Assembly: GCA_018816605.1 (NCBI GenBank)
Contig: JAHIVS010000174.1
Span: forward strand, 1 to 11,495
Source: Pseudomonadota bacterium
GTDB taxonomy: Bacteria > Desulfobacterota > Desulfobacteria > Desulfobacterales > Desulfobacteraceae
DNA length: 11,495 nucleotides
Direction: 5' to 3'
Shown: one piece after another, positions 1-7,340 of the stretch
Numbering within the stretch: the first letter of the stretch is position 1
How the letters are laid out: each line of letters starts with the position of its first letter
The notes under the pieces: generated by a model
Database searches by the model: none
Seen by the model: only the letters and a program-made list of their open reading frames with translations
What the model was told of the DNA's origin: nothing
Translations under genes and position numbers: made by a program

Positions 1-311
1 AGGGTCAAGTATTGATTTTTCGCCAGGGTAACACCTTCAACCCCGTTCACCAGTGGAATCCCCATCTGCACAAAATGGCGGAGCAGGACAAACCCGTATT
101 CTCCCATGGGAGATCCCTGCCGGGGCAATATCACATCAGGTATTTTTAGTGCGCCTTCCATGGAAAAATCAAATTTGCCTTGGTCCATGGAACAGACCAG
201 TTCATAGGGATTGATCAGCAGGATCTCATGCCCGAGGCTTGTGGCCGATTCCAGAAACCGTTTGTTGGGATGAAAATCAAATCCATTGACGGTCAGAATT
301 CCGATGATCAT
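1..311 (-). CDS. RimK-type ATP-grasp ligase, N-terminal part (partial at window edge)
   Basis: This reading frame starts with ATG at 311 and stays open to the left edge, giving 103 residues of an incomplete gene. The visible part matches the N-terminal (pre-ATP-grasp) domain of RimK-family alpha-L-glutamate ligases. It begins MIIGILTVNG, followed by a helix with LESATSLGHEI (residues 20-30), then DVILPRQGSPMGEYG (59-73) and VLLRHFVQMGIPLVNG (75-90). These correspond to the family pattern of an arginine-containing loop, a helix carrying LRxFE-like residues, and the 'N' segment before the ATP-binding domain. Such enzymes use ATP to join a carboxylate to an amine, for example adding glutamate to a protein or small molecule. 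The catalytic ATP-grasp domain lies outside the window, so the substrate is unknown. The start overlaps the stop of the upstream GNAT-fusion gene as ATGA (308-311), with a GGGGGA-type ribosome binding site about 9-11 bases upstream. Co-translation and a shared pathway are therefore likely. Confidence 0.8.
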   Translation of the reverse strand, partial: MIIGILTVNGFDFHPNKRFLESATSLGHEILLINPYELVCSMDQGKFDFSMEGALKIPDVILPRQGSPMGEYGFVLLRHFVQMGIPLVNGVEGVTLAKNQYLT

Positions 312-2080
312 TTTTTCTCATCCCCCTGGGGATCAATCATATGTTCGGGCATCCACACCCCCATTTCCTTGTTAAGTTTGTCGCTGAAATAGGTCAGTAT
401 TTTTTTTGTCTTATTTCGAAGGGCAATTTTCTGGGTGGCCAGGTTATCCTCACTGATAATGGAAAAAACCTTGCGGCCTCCCGCCCTTTTGGTAAGCCCT
501 TCAAGCAGCTTGGCTCCCACACCCATGGCGCGGTATTCCGGCCTGACAGAAGTATACCCCCTTTCCACAAAATAGGTAAAATCAACATTTGTCATTTGTT
601 TTAATCGTTGTATGAACGCTTGTCTGGGATGCTTCAAACTGGAATTTCCGATGATCACACCGTTTTCCATGGCATAGCCGATCAAATAGGCGCGTTCAAG
701 ATTGGATCGGACATGGGTGATATCCACAGACCCTCCCGCTTCCACCATTTTACAGATTTCATCCAGAACCCCCAAGGGAAGATCTTTTGGCAATTGATAA
801 AAATAGACCACTTGACTGCCAAGGGTAATAACGGACTGCGCCTGCGGATCGGCCCTGAGGCAGGTCAATGCCGTTTTTGTCAACCGGTTCACATACAATA
901 ACAGACAGGAAAGATCCCCGAACAATTTCCAAAAAGCAATCCCGGGCAGGGGGGCGACACGGGCATAGGCCATGAATTTCTCAGAAACCGGAAACCCGGC
1001 CTCTTCGTTTTTTATCTGACCCAAAGCGGTTTCCCCGAAGGAGTGGACAATATTGGGATTGTTTACAATAAATTTCATCTGGGCCTTGTCTGCCTTTCCT
1101 TGGAACAGGCGTGGGCCGGAGATATGATTCCAGATGCCCAGCTTGGAGGTTTCCCATAATCGCTTCTCAGGAATTCTGGCGTTCTCTCCATGGATTTCCC
1201 AGTGAATCAACCTCAGTCCGGATGAAAACAGGTCCGAAAAATTGTGTTCGACCTCCATTGGTTCGGCCCCTATCTGAAGGGCCATACCGAAAAAAACAGC
1301 CGGCTGTTTCAGGGAAAACCAGTGGTCCAGGTGCCGTATCATATCGGTTGATCCACCCGGCACCAAAGGATCGCTGGCAAATACAAATCCCTGGACCCCC
1401 AGGGAGGTGACCTGATCTTCCAAAAACCTGGACAATACAACAGAATCTTTAAAAAAAAACGGATACACCAAAAGAATTTTTTCCGGCGTCGGGTATCGAT
1501 CCAGAAACATCCCTTTAAAATCGGGAAGAATGGTTTGGGAGCCAGAGTCAATTGCTGTTCCGTGGATCTTGCGGAGAAAATCCATCAATGACGCAACACC
1601 CTGGGGGCCGGTATTCCAGATCAGACGGTCAAAGCAAGCGCCATCCAGACTATCCGGAGCTATGCTTGCCATTGCCACTACCTGGACCTTGGGATACCGG
1701 GATTTAATAAAACCCGCCATAATCTGCGCCCCGAGTACCTGGTCTGGAAAGGAAACCAAGAAAATAGCGGTACCCGGGTCATGCCGGGTCATTTCTTTTC
1801 CAAGGCCTTGTTCACAAAAGCGGGCAAAGGAGGGCAGTGGGACAGGGAAGGCCTGGGCCTGCTTTATTTTGCACCTAAGCGATAAAAAATAAAGGGGGTC
1901 ATAAAATTTTTCTTTCTCGAAAATCAGATCTGCCCCATGGAGATCAAGATTTGCGTCATAGTATGCAGATTCAAGTCCTGAACCGGACAGGCTTCCTGCC
2001 ACCACGGCCGCCTCCCAGCAAGGCAGCGGGTAACTTGTTGCCGGGGGATAGATGAATAGAATCGTCCGGGAGATTTCCAT
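308..2080 (-). CDS. Degenerate B12-binding/radical-SAM-like region fused to GNAT acetyltransferase
   Basis: The protein is 590 residues from the ATG at 2080. This start is preferred because it overlaps the preceding lipoprotein stop as TAATG; an ATG at 2122 would give 604 residues but lies inside the lipoprotein gene. Residues 1-175 have the alternating strand/helix look of a cobalamin-binding (B12-binding radical SAM N-terminal) domain, starting ILFIYPPATSYPLP. Residues 186-200 (PDFKGMFLDRYPTPE) resemble the linker that normally precedes the radical-SAM CxxxCxxC motif. Here the next residues are KILLVYPFFFKDSV, with no cysteine cluster. The segment LGVQGFVFASDPLVPGG (227-243) again resembles a radical-SAM barrel strand. 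Residues from about 431 to 580 form a GNAT domain with an acetyl-CoA loop, RAMGVGAKLLEGL (517-529). I infer an N-acetyltransferase with a non-catalytic or repurposed N-terminal half. The ATP-grasp partner downstream suggests acetylation of an amino-acid or peptide-like product. The GNAT call is firm; the N-terminal call is inferred. Confidence 0.72.
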   Translation of the reverse strand: MEISRTILFIYPPATSYPLPCWEAAVVAGSLSGSGLESAYYDANLDLHGADLIFEKEKFYDPLYFLSLRCKIKQAQAFPVPLPSFARFCEQGLGKEMTRHDPGTAIFLVSFPDQVLGAQIMAGFIKSRYPKVQVVAMASIAPDSLDGACFDRLIWNTGPQGVASLMDFLRKIHGTAIDSGSQTILPDFKGMFLDRYPTPEKILLVYPFFFKDSVVLSRFLEDQVTSLGVQGFVFASDPLVPGGSTDMIRHLDHWFSLKQPAVFFGMALQIGAEPMEVEHNFSDLFSSGLRLIHWEIHGENARIPEKRLWETSKLGIWNHISGPRLFQGKADKAQMKFIVNNPNIVHSFGETALGQIKNEEAGFPVSEKFMAYARVAPLPGIAFWKLFGDLSCLLLYVNRLTKTALTCLRADPQAQSVITLGSQVVYFYQLPKDLPLGVLDEICKMVEAGGSVDITHVRSNLERAYLIGYAMENGVIIGNSSLKHPRQAFIQRLKQMTNVDFTYFVERGYTSVRPEYRAMGVGAKLLEGLTKRAGGRKVFSIISEDNLATQKIALRNKTKKILTYFSDKLNKEMGVWMPEHMIDPQGDEKK

Positions 2081-2325
2081 TAGTTGCGAAAGCGATAGTT
2101 CCAGCCATTCTCCTGCATGCATCTTCTGGTATGGGAGATTTCATCGCTGGCACTCCAATCTTCCCGCATTTCCACTGCATAGTCCCTGGCTTTTTTTTCA
2201 CAGATTTTTTTTTCTCCATAAAATTGGGCCTCTGATTTTTCCGGGTGAACCACGACCATTTTATAACAACCACCCGCGAACATAAACAGGAAGACAGCCA
2301 ATCCTGCAACCATACTGTTTCTCAT
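2080..2325 (-). CDS. Small lipoprotein with conserved cysteine pair
   Basis: The protein is 81 residues from the ATG at 2325, chosen because an AGGAG ribosome binding site lies 9 bases upstream and because a lipoprotein signal starts there. A longer frame back to 2427 would bury that signal. Residues 1-20 are a short basic start (MRN), a hydrophobic core (VAGLAVFLFMF) and AGGC, so Cys20 is the likely lipidated residue and the mature part would be periplasmic. The lipobox has alanine rather than leucine at -3, so it is acceptable but not ideal. The mature part is highly charged and ends with a cysteine, a spacer, and CMQENGW. This C...CMxxxGW pattern is common in small periplasmic lipoproteins and could form a disulfide. 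No enzymatic function can be assigned. It is the first gene of the minus-strand cassette and its TAA stop overlaps the next start (TAATG), so its translation is probably coupled to the GNAT-fusion gene. Confidence 0.75.
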   Translation of the reverse strand: MRNSMVAGLAVFLFMFAGGCYKMVVVHPEKSEAQFYGEKKICEKKARDYAVEMREDWSASDEISHTRRCMQENGWNYRFRN

Positions 2326-2416
2326 TTTTTTCAACTCCTGGTCAACGATTATAAGATTGATACGTTGAATTGGACCATCCCAACTGAACAAAAAAAAGTT
2401 GCGACAGATACATCTA

Positions 2417-2445
2417 CTTGTATTCAAAGTTTAAAATGAAGTCAA
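2417..2445 (-). promoter_or_regulatory. Candidate sigma-70-type promoter of the lipoprotein cassette
   Basis: On the minus strand, TTGACT (complement 2440-2445) is followed after 17 bases by TACAAG (complement 2417-2422). The predicted start is near 2410, giving a leader of about 85 bases before the lipoprotein ATG. The -10 box matches consensus at only four of six positions. A perfect TATAAT closer to the gene (complement 2348-2353) has no convincing -35 and would leave a leader of about 15 bases. Either could be used. Confidence 0.35.
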
Positions 2446-2570
2446 GACAGAGAAAAGATTTATGGCAGATACCCGGCTTATTTTGACTGGACCCTTGCCC
2501 TAAAAAAGAGTATAGTCCGGGACACGGGTCAGCGCCTTTTCAGGCTGCCCAGAAAAAAATGATATAGATA

Positions 2571-2599
2571 TTGACAAAATCAAGAAATAATTATAGAAT
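2571..2599 (+). promoter_or_regulatory. Strong sigma-70-type promoter of the rplU operon
   Basis: A perfect TTGACA at 2571-2576 is separated by exactly 17 bases from TAGAAT at 2594-2599, one mismatch from consensus. The upstream bases 2551-2570 are A/T-rich (AGAAAAAAAT then GATATAGATA), as in an UP element. Transcription would start near 2606, leaving an A/T-rich leader of about 45 bases. A strong promoter fits a ribosomal-protein operon. Confidence 0.8.
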
Positions 2600-2637
2600 T
2601 AAGAGTTTTTTAAAATAGTAAAAAGTATTGAAATAAT

Positions 2638-2643
2638 AAGGAG
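2638..2643 (+). promoter_or_regulatory. Ribosome binding site of rplU
   Basis: AAGGAG lies 8 bases upstream of the rplU ATG at 2652. This is near-ideal spacing and complementarity to the 16S rRNA 3' end, and it fixes the start of L21. Confidence 0.85.
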
Positions 2644-2651
2644 AGTTTAAC

Positions 2652-2963
2652 ATGTACGCAGTTATCAGAACCGGAGGAAAGCAATACAAGGTTCATGAAG
2701 AACAGATCCTGAAAGTTGAAAAACTTGAAGGTACTGAAGGTTCTCAGATTGAATTCGATGATGTCCTCATGTATTCAGACGGTGAAGTTGTTACCTTGGG
2801 GGCTCCCAAGCTTGAAAATGCACTTGTAAAAGCACACATTCTTGAGCAGGGCCGCGGAAAGAAACAGCTGGTATTCAAGTATAAACGCCGGAAAGGGTAT
2901 CGCAAGATGCAGGGCCACAAACAATATTATACTGAAATCAAAATCGAGTCCATTTCAGCATAG
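2652..2963 (+). CDS. rplU: 50S ribosomal protein L21
   Basis: This 103-residue protein has the length and sequence of bacterial L21, which binds 23S rRNA in the large subunit. It opens [14 protein letters not shown], the L21 signature. The C-terminal basic segment [17 protein letters not shown] (residues 75-91) is the conserved RNA-binding KRRKxYRxxxGHxQ motif. The start is fixed by an AAGGAG at 8 bases. It is the first gene of the operon, preceded by a strong promoter, and is followed 13 bases later by rpmA, the usual partner. Nothing unusual is seen. Confidence 0.98.
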   Translation: MYAVIRTGGKQYKVHEEQILKVEKLEGTEGSQIEFDDVLMYSDGEVVTLGAPKLENALVKAHILEQGRGKKQLVFKYKRRKGYRKMQGHKQYYTEIKIESISA

Positions 2964-2976
2964 GGAGATCCTAAGA

Positions 2977-3231
2977 ATGTCACATAAAAAAGCAGCAGGT
3001 AGTACCAGAAACGGTCGGGATTCAAACGGTCAGCGCCGGGGCGTAAAAAAATTTGGCGGACAAACCATTTGTGCCGGAACCATCATTGTCAGACAGGTCG
3101 GCAGCAAAATCCACCCGGGCAACAATGTGGGTATGGGCAAAGACTACACCCTCTTTGCAACAATAGACGGAGTGGTGACCTATGAACGAAAGGGTCGCGA
3201 CAAGAAAAAAGTCAGCGTTTATGCAGCGTGA
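2977..3231 (+). CDS. rpmA: 50S ribosomal protein L27
   Basis: This 84-residue protein is L27, whose flexible N-terminus reaches the peptidyl-transferase centre. It starts [16 protein letters not shown], matching the family pattern MAHKKxxGSxxNGRDS, and continues with GVKKFGGQ and [16 protein letters not shown]. The ATG at 2977 is chosen because it gives the canonical N-terminus and has a GGGAG 9 bases upstream; the frame is open further upstream but only as a shadow of rplU. There is no cleavable Firmicutes-type N-terminal extension. The TGA stop overlaps the GTG start of obgE. Confidence 0.98.
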   Translation: MSHKKAAGSTRNGRDSNGQRRGVKKFGGQTICAGTIIVRQVGSKIHPGNNVGMGKDYTLFATIDGVVTYERKGRDKKKVSVYAA

Positions 3232-4223
3232 AATTTGTTGATGAAGCCATTATTACCGTCACTTCCGGACATGGTGGTGCGGGATGCACCAGTTTCCGCA
3301 GAGAACGCTACATTGAATTCGGCGGACCCGATGGCGGAGATGGCGGAGATGGCGGTGATATAGTTTTACGGGTGGATCCGGGGCAGCGGACACTCTACGA
3401 TTATCGCCGTCAAAAGCTGTTCCACGCCAAGAATGGAGCCCCGGGGCTTGGCAAACAGAAACATGGCAAAAACGGAAATCATCTGTTTTTAGATCTCCCT
3501 CCCGGCACCCTGGTCTCCAATGCAGATACCCTTGAGCCCATCGTTGATCTGACCCTTGAGCATACAGAACACATTATCGCCCGCGGTGGCCAAGGCGGCC
3601 GGGGAAACAAACGGTTTGCCACGTCGACCAACCGGGCTCCCAGGTTTTCCCAGCCAGGAATTCCCGGGGTTGAAATGAGACTGAAGCTGGAATTAAAACT
3701 GCTGGCGGATGTGGGAATTGTCGGCCTTCCCAACGCTGGAAAATCCACCCTGATATCTGCCGTATCTTCTGCCCGTCCGAAAATTGCAGACTACCCGTTT
3801 ACCACCCTGACCCCGACCCTTGGCATGGTGGAGCCCCCTTTTGGGGAACCCTTTGCCATGGTAGATATCCCCGGGCTCATTGAAGGCGCCCATGAAGGCA
3901 CAGGTCTAGGCATTAAATTTTTAAAGCATATTGAACGGACCGGAATTTTAATCCATTTGATTGACGTGGGGGGGATCGACCCGGAACAACCGCTTGAATC
4001 CTTTAACCTGATCAACAAAGAGTTGTCCATGTACAGTGAAAAATTGGCCAAAAAATCCCAGATTGTGGTCCTCAACAAAATTGATCTTGAAGGGGCTCAA
4101 AATCGGGTGGACAGTTTTAAAGCTGCTGTTCCGAACCTCACGGTGCTCACCATTTCAGCCGTTACCGGCCAGGGCGTAAAAGCTTTGGTCAAACTGCTCG
4201 CCGGCAAACTTCAAAAAGAGTAA
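3228..4223 (+). CDS. obgE: GTPase ObgE/CgtA, ribosome assembly and stress
   Basis: This 331-residue GTPase of the Obg family acts in maturation of the large ribosomal subunit and in stress and growth control. Residues 1-158 form the glycine-rich Obg fold ([30 protein letters not shown], and [10 protein letters not shown] at 118-127). The G domain follows, with G1 GLPNAGKST (166-174), the FTTLTP switch region (191-196), G3 DIPG (213-216), G4 NKID (283-286) and G5 SAV (310-312). There is no C-terminal OCT domain, so this is a short form. The start is GTG at 3228, overlapping the rpmA stop as GTGA, and it gives the expected MKFVDEA N-terminus. proB, often found after obgE in related genomes, is absent; nadD follows after two bases. 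Confidence 0.97.
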   Translation: MKFVDEAIITVTSGHGGAGCTSFRRERYIEFGGPDGGDGGDGGDIVLRVDPGQRTLYDYRRQKLFHAKNGAPGLGKQKHGKNGNHLFLDLPPGTLVSNADTLEPIVDLTLEHTEHIIARGGQGGRGNKRFATSTNRAPRFSQPGIPGVEMRLKLELKLLADVGIVGLPNAGKSTLISAVSSARPKIADYPFTTLTPTLGMVEPPFGEPFAMVDIPGLIEGAHEGTGLGIKFLKHIERTGILIHLIDVGGIDPEQPLESFNLINKELSMYSEKLAKKSQIVVLNKIDLEGAQNRVDSFKAAVPNLTVLTISAVTGQGVKALVKLLAGKLQKE

Positions 4224-4225
4224 TC

Positions 4226-4873
4226 ATGGATGCCGGACTTTTTGGGGGGACTTTCAATCCGCTTCATAATGGCCATATCGGTATCATACAATATGTGAAG
4301 CAGGCCTTTCGGCTTGATAAAATCTTCTTGTTCCCCTCAGCCACTCCGCCCCATAAATCGGTCACCGACCTGGCCCCTGCCCAGGATCGGCTGGAAATGG
4401 TTACCGGATGGGCCCGGGACATGGAAGGGTTTTATGCCTCTGATATTGAATTAAAAAGAAAAGGGCCTTCCTTTACCATTGACACCATAAAGGCCTTTAA
4501 AAAAACCCATCGCACTGGGGTTAATTTTTTTCTCCTGATGGGATCAGATGCCTTTTTTGACATCACCACCTGGAAAAAGCAGGACCTTATCTTCCAAACA
4601 CTTCCCATTATTGTCATGCTCAGGGGAGACCGGATAGGGATGGATGCCGTTGCATCCTTTATTGACCAAAACATCTCAAAAGGGTACACATTGGACAAGG
4701 GCCAATCCAGGTTTGTCCATGGCCAATTGCAGCCCGTCCATATCTGCAGTGTACCCAAAATTGATATTTCTTCCACCATGATACGGGCACGGGTGAATAA
4801 AAAATTGTCCATTCAGGGACTTGTCCCGACAAATGTCGAGGACCTCATCAAAGAAAAGGATTTATACAAATGA
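4226..4873 (+). CDS. nadD: Nicotinate-nucleotide adenylyltransferase
   Basis: This 215-residue nucleotidyltransferase joins nicotinate mononucleotide to AMP from ATP, giving deamido-NAD in NAD synthesis. The ATP-binding GGTFNPLHNGH motif is at residues 7-17 and the ISSTMIR motif at 181-187, both diagnostic of the NadD/CoaD fold. SATPPHK (38-44) is the usual loop for recognising nicotinate mononucleotide. Length is normal. The start lies two bases after the obgE stop, with only a weak purine-rich AGAG upstream, so translation is probably coupled to obgE. The TGA stop overlaps the rsfS start as ATGA. Confidence 0.96.
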   Translation: MDAGLFGGTFNPLHNGHIGIIQYVKQAFRLDKIFLFPSATPPHKSVTDLAPAQDRLEMVTGWARDMEGFYASDIELKRKGPSFTIDTIKAFKKTHRTGVNFFLLMGSDAFFDITTWKKQDLIFQTLPIIVMLRGDRIGMDAVASFIDQNISKGYTLDKGQSRFVHGQLQPVHICSVPKIDISSTMIRARVNKKLSIQGLVPTNVEDLIKEKDLYK

Positions 4874-5268
4874 CAAAACCCGCGGCGCTGGCAGAAGAAT
4901 TTATCCCCTACCTTGCCCCCATTTTTCAACGGAAAGCAAAATCCCTTACCGTCATTGACGTCCGAAAAATGACCTCTTATACTGACGTGATCGTTATTGT
5001 AGAAGGGGCCTCAAGCCGCCAGGTAACCTCAATGGCCGAACACATCGTCAAGGCCCTGAAAAAAGAAAAAAGAAATGTTTTGGGCATGGAAGGCATCAAG
5101 GAGGGGGAATGGGCGTTGCTGGATTACGGCCATATCATCATCCATGTATTTGAATCCAAGGCGAAACATTTTTATGACCTGGAAGGACTCTGGGCAGACG
5201 CTCCCCGTGTGGATCTGTCCCGGTTCGGCCCCATCCTGGAGACCGAAGATGATGAAGACGACCTTTAA
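4870..5268 (+). CDS. rsfS: Ribosomal silencing factor RsfS
   Basis: This 132-residue protein of the RsfS/Iojap family binds ribosomal protein L14 and blocks joining of the 30S and 50S subunits when nutrients are scarce. Family segments visible include DVRKMTSYTDVIVIVEGASSRQV (split here as DVRKMTSYTD, residues 26-35, and VIVIVEGASSRQV, 36-48), KEGEWALLDYGHIIIHVF (77-94) and FYDLEGLWADAP (101-112). The acidic tail ETEDDEDDL is typical. It overlaps nadD by four bases (ATGA), and the nadD-rsfS pairing is widely conserved. Its 3' end overlaps the start of gpmI by about 20 bases. Confidence 0.96.
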   Translation: MTKPAALAEEFIPYLAPIFQRKAKSLTVIDVRKMTSYTDVIVIVEGASSRQVTSMAEHIVKALKKEKRNVLGMEGIKEGEWALLDYGHIIIHVFESKAKHFYDLEGLWADAPRVDLSRFGPILETEDDEDDL

Positions 5269-6802
5269 AAGCAAGCCTGTTAATGTTCTGATAATTCTGG
5301 ACGGATGGGGAATTGCGCCTCCCGGACCCGGGAATTCTTTTGCCCTGGCCAAAACCCCTTTCCTGGACCGACTCCTAAAAGACTTCCCCCACAGCCACCT
5401 TGCCTGCTCTGGCAATGCCGTAGGCCTTCCCGACGGCACCATGGGAAATTCGGAGGTGGGACACATGAACATGGGTGCCGGCCGGAAAGTATTCCAGGAC
5501 TTTGTCCGGATCAACACAGCCATCGAAGACACCCTTTTTTTTAAAAACCCGGAACTGATGAGCACCATGAAAACGGTCAGAAAAAACCAGAACGGCCTTC
5601 ATCTTCTGGGGCTTTTGTCCGACGGTGGGGTCCACAGCCATATTTCCCATTTGTTTGCCCTCATTGACATGGCAAAGCAAAACCAAATAAAAAATCTGTA
5701 TATCCATCCCATTCTTGACGGCAGGGACACCTCCCCCACCAGCGGCATCACCTATATCCGGCAGCTTAAGGACCATCTTGACCGTGCAGGAACCGGAAAA
5801 ATTGCAAGCATTTGCGGCCGTTACTGGGCCATGGACCGGGACACCCGGTGGGACCGTGTGGAAAAAGCCTATCGCCTTTATACCAGCGGAGAGGGCAAGA
5901 TTTCATGCGACCCGATCCAGGCGGTCCAGGATGCCTATGATGCAAAGGAAACCGATGAATTTATTTCCCCTGTTTTCTTCGGAAGCGGCACCGAACCCAA
6001 CAACGGCGTCATCCGGAATGAAGACGGCCTGATTTTTTTCAATTTCAGGGCGGACCGGGCCAAGGAAATCACCCGGGCCTTTATTGAAACCGATTTTAGC
6101 GGGTTTAAACGAAAAGAGCATCCACGCCTGTCCACCTTTGTCACCATGACCCAGTATGACCAGAATTTTCATCTTCCCACAGCCTTTGCCCCCCAACACC
6201 TTACCAATGGTCTGGGCGAGGTATTAAGCCGCCGGGGTATCCCCCAGCTCAGGATTGCGGAAACAGAAAAATATGCCCATGTCACCTATTTTTTCAACGG
6301 CGGAAATGAACAGGCTTTTGAGGGTGAACACCGGATCATGATCCCTTCCCCCAGGGATGTGGCCACCTATGATCAAAAACCTTCCATGTCGGCCCAAATA
6401 GTGGCCCAAACCGTTTGTGAACAGATACAGTCCGACAAATTTGAATTTATCGTATTAAATTTTGCCAACATGGACATGGTCGGGCATACGGGTGTTCTTT
6501 CCGCTGCCATCAAGGGATGCGAAACCGTAGATGCCTGTGTCAGACAAGTTACCCAGGCCATATGGAAAACCGGCGGCACTGCCTTTATTACGGCAGATCA
6601 CGGAAACTCGGAACAGATGATTGCTGACGACGGTTCCCCCCACACCGCCCATACCCTGAATCCGGTCTTCTTTATCCTTGCAGGAACTCAGTTCAAGAAC
6701 ACAAAAATACGCAATGGAATTTTGGGGGATATTTCCCCCACCATCCTCAAGGCCCTGGGGCTTACCCAGCCCCCTGAGATGACAGGAACCCCTTTAATAT
6801 AA
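5249..6802 (+). CDS. gpmI: 2,3-bisphosphoglycerate-independent phosphoglycerate mutase
   Basis: The protein is 517 residues and interconverts 3- and 2-phosphoglycerate using a metal-bound phosphoserine intermediate, serving glycolysis and gluconeogenesis. It starts near VLIILDGWG (residues 13-21), the first metal-binding motif. The catalytic serine is Ser68 in MGNSEVGHMNMGAGR (65-79). Later come LSDGGVHSH, LDGRDTSP, the FRADRA segment, NFANMDMVGHTG and the metal site TADHGN. All expected residues appear intact. The frame is open much further upstream, but family length and the N-terminal motif fix the start at 5249 or the adjacent ATG at 5252. A GGAG at 5238-5241 gives 7-base spacing to the first. 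The start therefore lies inside the rsfS coding sequence, implying coupled translation. Confidence 0.95.
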   Translation: MMKTTFKSKPVNVLIILDGWGIAPPGPGNSFALAKTPFLDRLLKDFPHSHLACSGNAVGLPDGTMGNSEVGHMNMGAGRKVFQDFVRINTAIEDTLFFKNPELMSTMKTVRKNQNGLHLLGLLSDGGVHSHISHLFALIDMAKQNQIKNLYIHPILDGRDTSPTSGITYIRQLKDHLDRAGTGKIASICGRYWAMDRDTRWDRVEKAYRLYTSGEGKISCDPIQAVQDAYDAKETDEFISPVFFGSGTEPNNGVIRNEDGLIFFNFRADRAKEITRAFIETDFSGFKRKEHPRLSTFVTMTQYDQNFHLPTAFAPQHLTNGLGEVLSRRGIPQLRIAETEKYAHVTYFFNGGNEQAFEGEHRIMIPSPRDVATYDQKPSMSAQIVAQTVCEQIQSDKFEFIVLNFANMDMVGHTGVLSAAIKGCETVDACVRQVTQAIWKTGGTAFITADHGNSEQMIADDGSPHTAHTLNPVFFILAGTQFKNTKIRNGILGDISPTILKALGLTQPPEMTGTPLI

Positions 6803-6812
6803 GCGAAGATTT

Positions 6813-7322
6813 ATGTTTGAATCGATTAGAGATTTTATCACCGGAGAAGAAATAGACAACGTCGGCTCCGAAGCAAGCCGCCAGATCTTTGAAAAATTTC
6901 TGGTGGAGGCAAAAGGATTCCGAAAACAGGATATCCGGGTGGATGCACCCCTCATTGTTCAGTTCAAGGGCGAAGACTACCTGTCTTCCGTTGACCTGAT
7001 TGTCTGCTGCAATGAACAGCCGTTTATGGCCATCACCTGTGTGGCAGGTTCCATAGGTTCCTATGAACGGGAAATTCTGGCCGCAGCAAGGCTTGTTTAT
7101 GAAGTCCAGATCCCTTTTGCCGTGTCCACCGATGGCAGAAATGCCATTGTCATGGATACGATTTCCGGAAAAACCGTCGGCCAGGGACTGGATGCCGTCC
7201 CTTCAAGGGACGACGCCCAGAGACGTATGGTTTCCATTGAGAAAATCATTTATGCCCCTGAAAAAAGAGAGCGTGAAATGATCATCTACCGCTCGTTTAA
7301 TATGGAAAAAATAAATCGATAG
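6813..7322 (+). CDS. HsdR-N-like (PD-(D/E)xK fold) protein, probably not an active nuclease
   Basis: This 169-residue protein resembles the stand-alone N-terminal domain of type I restriction HsdR subunits (the HSDR_N_2 type). It has the pattern FLVEAKGF, then VDAPLIVQFKG, SSVDLIV, a strand FMAITCVAG, and a helix YEREILAAARLV, ending with FAVSTDGRNAIVMDT. The aspartate of the nuclease core would be Asp61. At the next strand, where active nucleases carry ExK, this protein has Thr75-Cys76-Val77, so metal-dependent cleavage is unlikely. There is no methyltransferase or specificity gene nearby, so it is not a restriction system. It is the last gene before the terminator, 10 bases after gpmI, with only a weak ribosome binding site. 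A function linked to nucleic-acid binding or ribosome physiology is possible but not shown. Confidence 0.7.
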   Translation: MFESIRDFITGEEIDNVGSEASRQIFEKFLVEAKGFRKQDIRVDAPLIVQFKGEDYLSSVDLIVCCNEQPFMAITCVAGSIGSYEREILAAARLVYEVQIPFAVSTDGRNAIVMDTISGKTVGQGLDAVPSRDDAQRRMVSIEKIIYAPEKREREMIIYRSFNMEKINR

Positions 7323-7340
7323 ACCCTCTGGTTTTTAAAA

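Larger units (their letters stand above)
2326..2651. other. Divergent intergenic region between lipoprotein cassette and rplU
   Basis: This stretch of 326 bases lies between two outward-facing transcription units and shows no convincing gene. It holds the candidate cassette promoter near 2417-2445, an imperfect hairpin at 2526-2550 (GGG-T-CAGC pairing with GCTG-CCC around a 10-base loop), an A/T-rich tract at 2551-2570, the rplU promoter at 2571-2599 and the rplU ribosome binding site. A 6-bp inverted repeat (TCAACG at 2342-2347, CGTTGA at 2363-2368) brackets the TATAAT near the lipoprotein start. The hairpin is followed by A rather than T on the plus strand, so it does not look like an intrinsic terminator. 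Confidence 0.7.

Noticed and set aside
2081..2122. Longer 604-residue start for the GNAT-fusion gene at 2122
   Set aside because: It would overlap the lipoprotein gene by 43 bases, whereas the ATG at 2080 forms a TAATG junction and gives an N-terminus starting at the first predicted strand.
2326..2427. Upstream extension of the lipoprotein frame to 2427
   Set aside because: It would add 34 residues ahead of a good lipoprotein signal, and the AGGAG site supports the start at 2325.
2526..2550. Hairpin considered as a terminator upstream of rplU
   Set aside because: The stem has a bulge, is followed by A rather than T on the plus strand, and has no T-tract in the correct place for the minus strand.
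3330..3356. Tandem 9-base repeats (GATGGCGGA-like) in obgE
   Set aside because: They encode the conserved [10 protein letters not shown] motif of the Obg domain and are fully explained by the protein.
6813..7322. Restriction-modification or anti-phage defence system
   Set aside because: Only a small degenerate HsdR-N-like domain is present, with no helicase, methyltransferase or specificity partner, and it sits inside a housekeeping operon.
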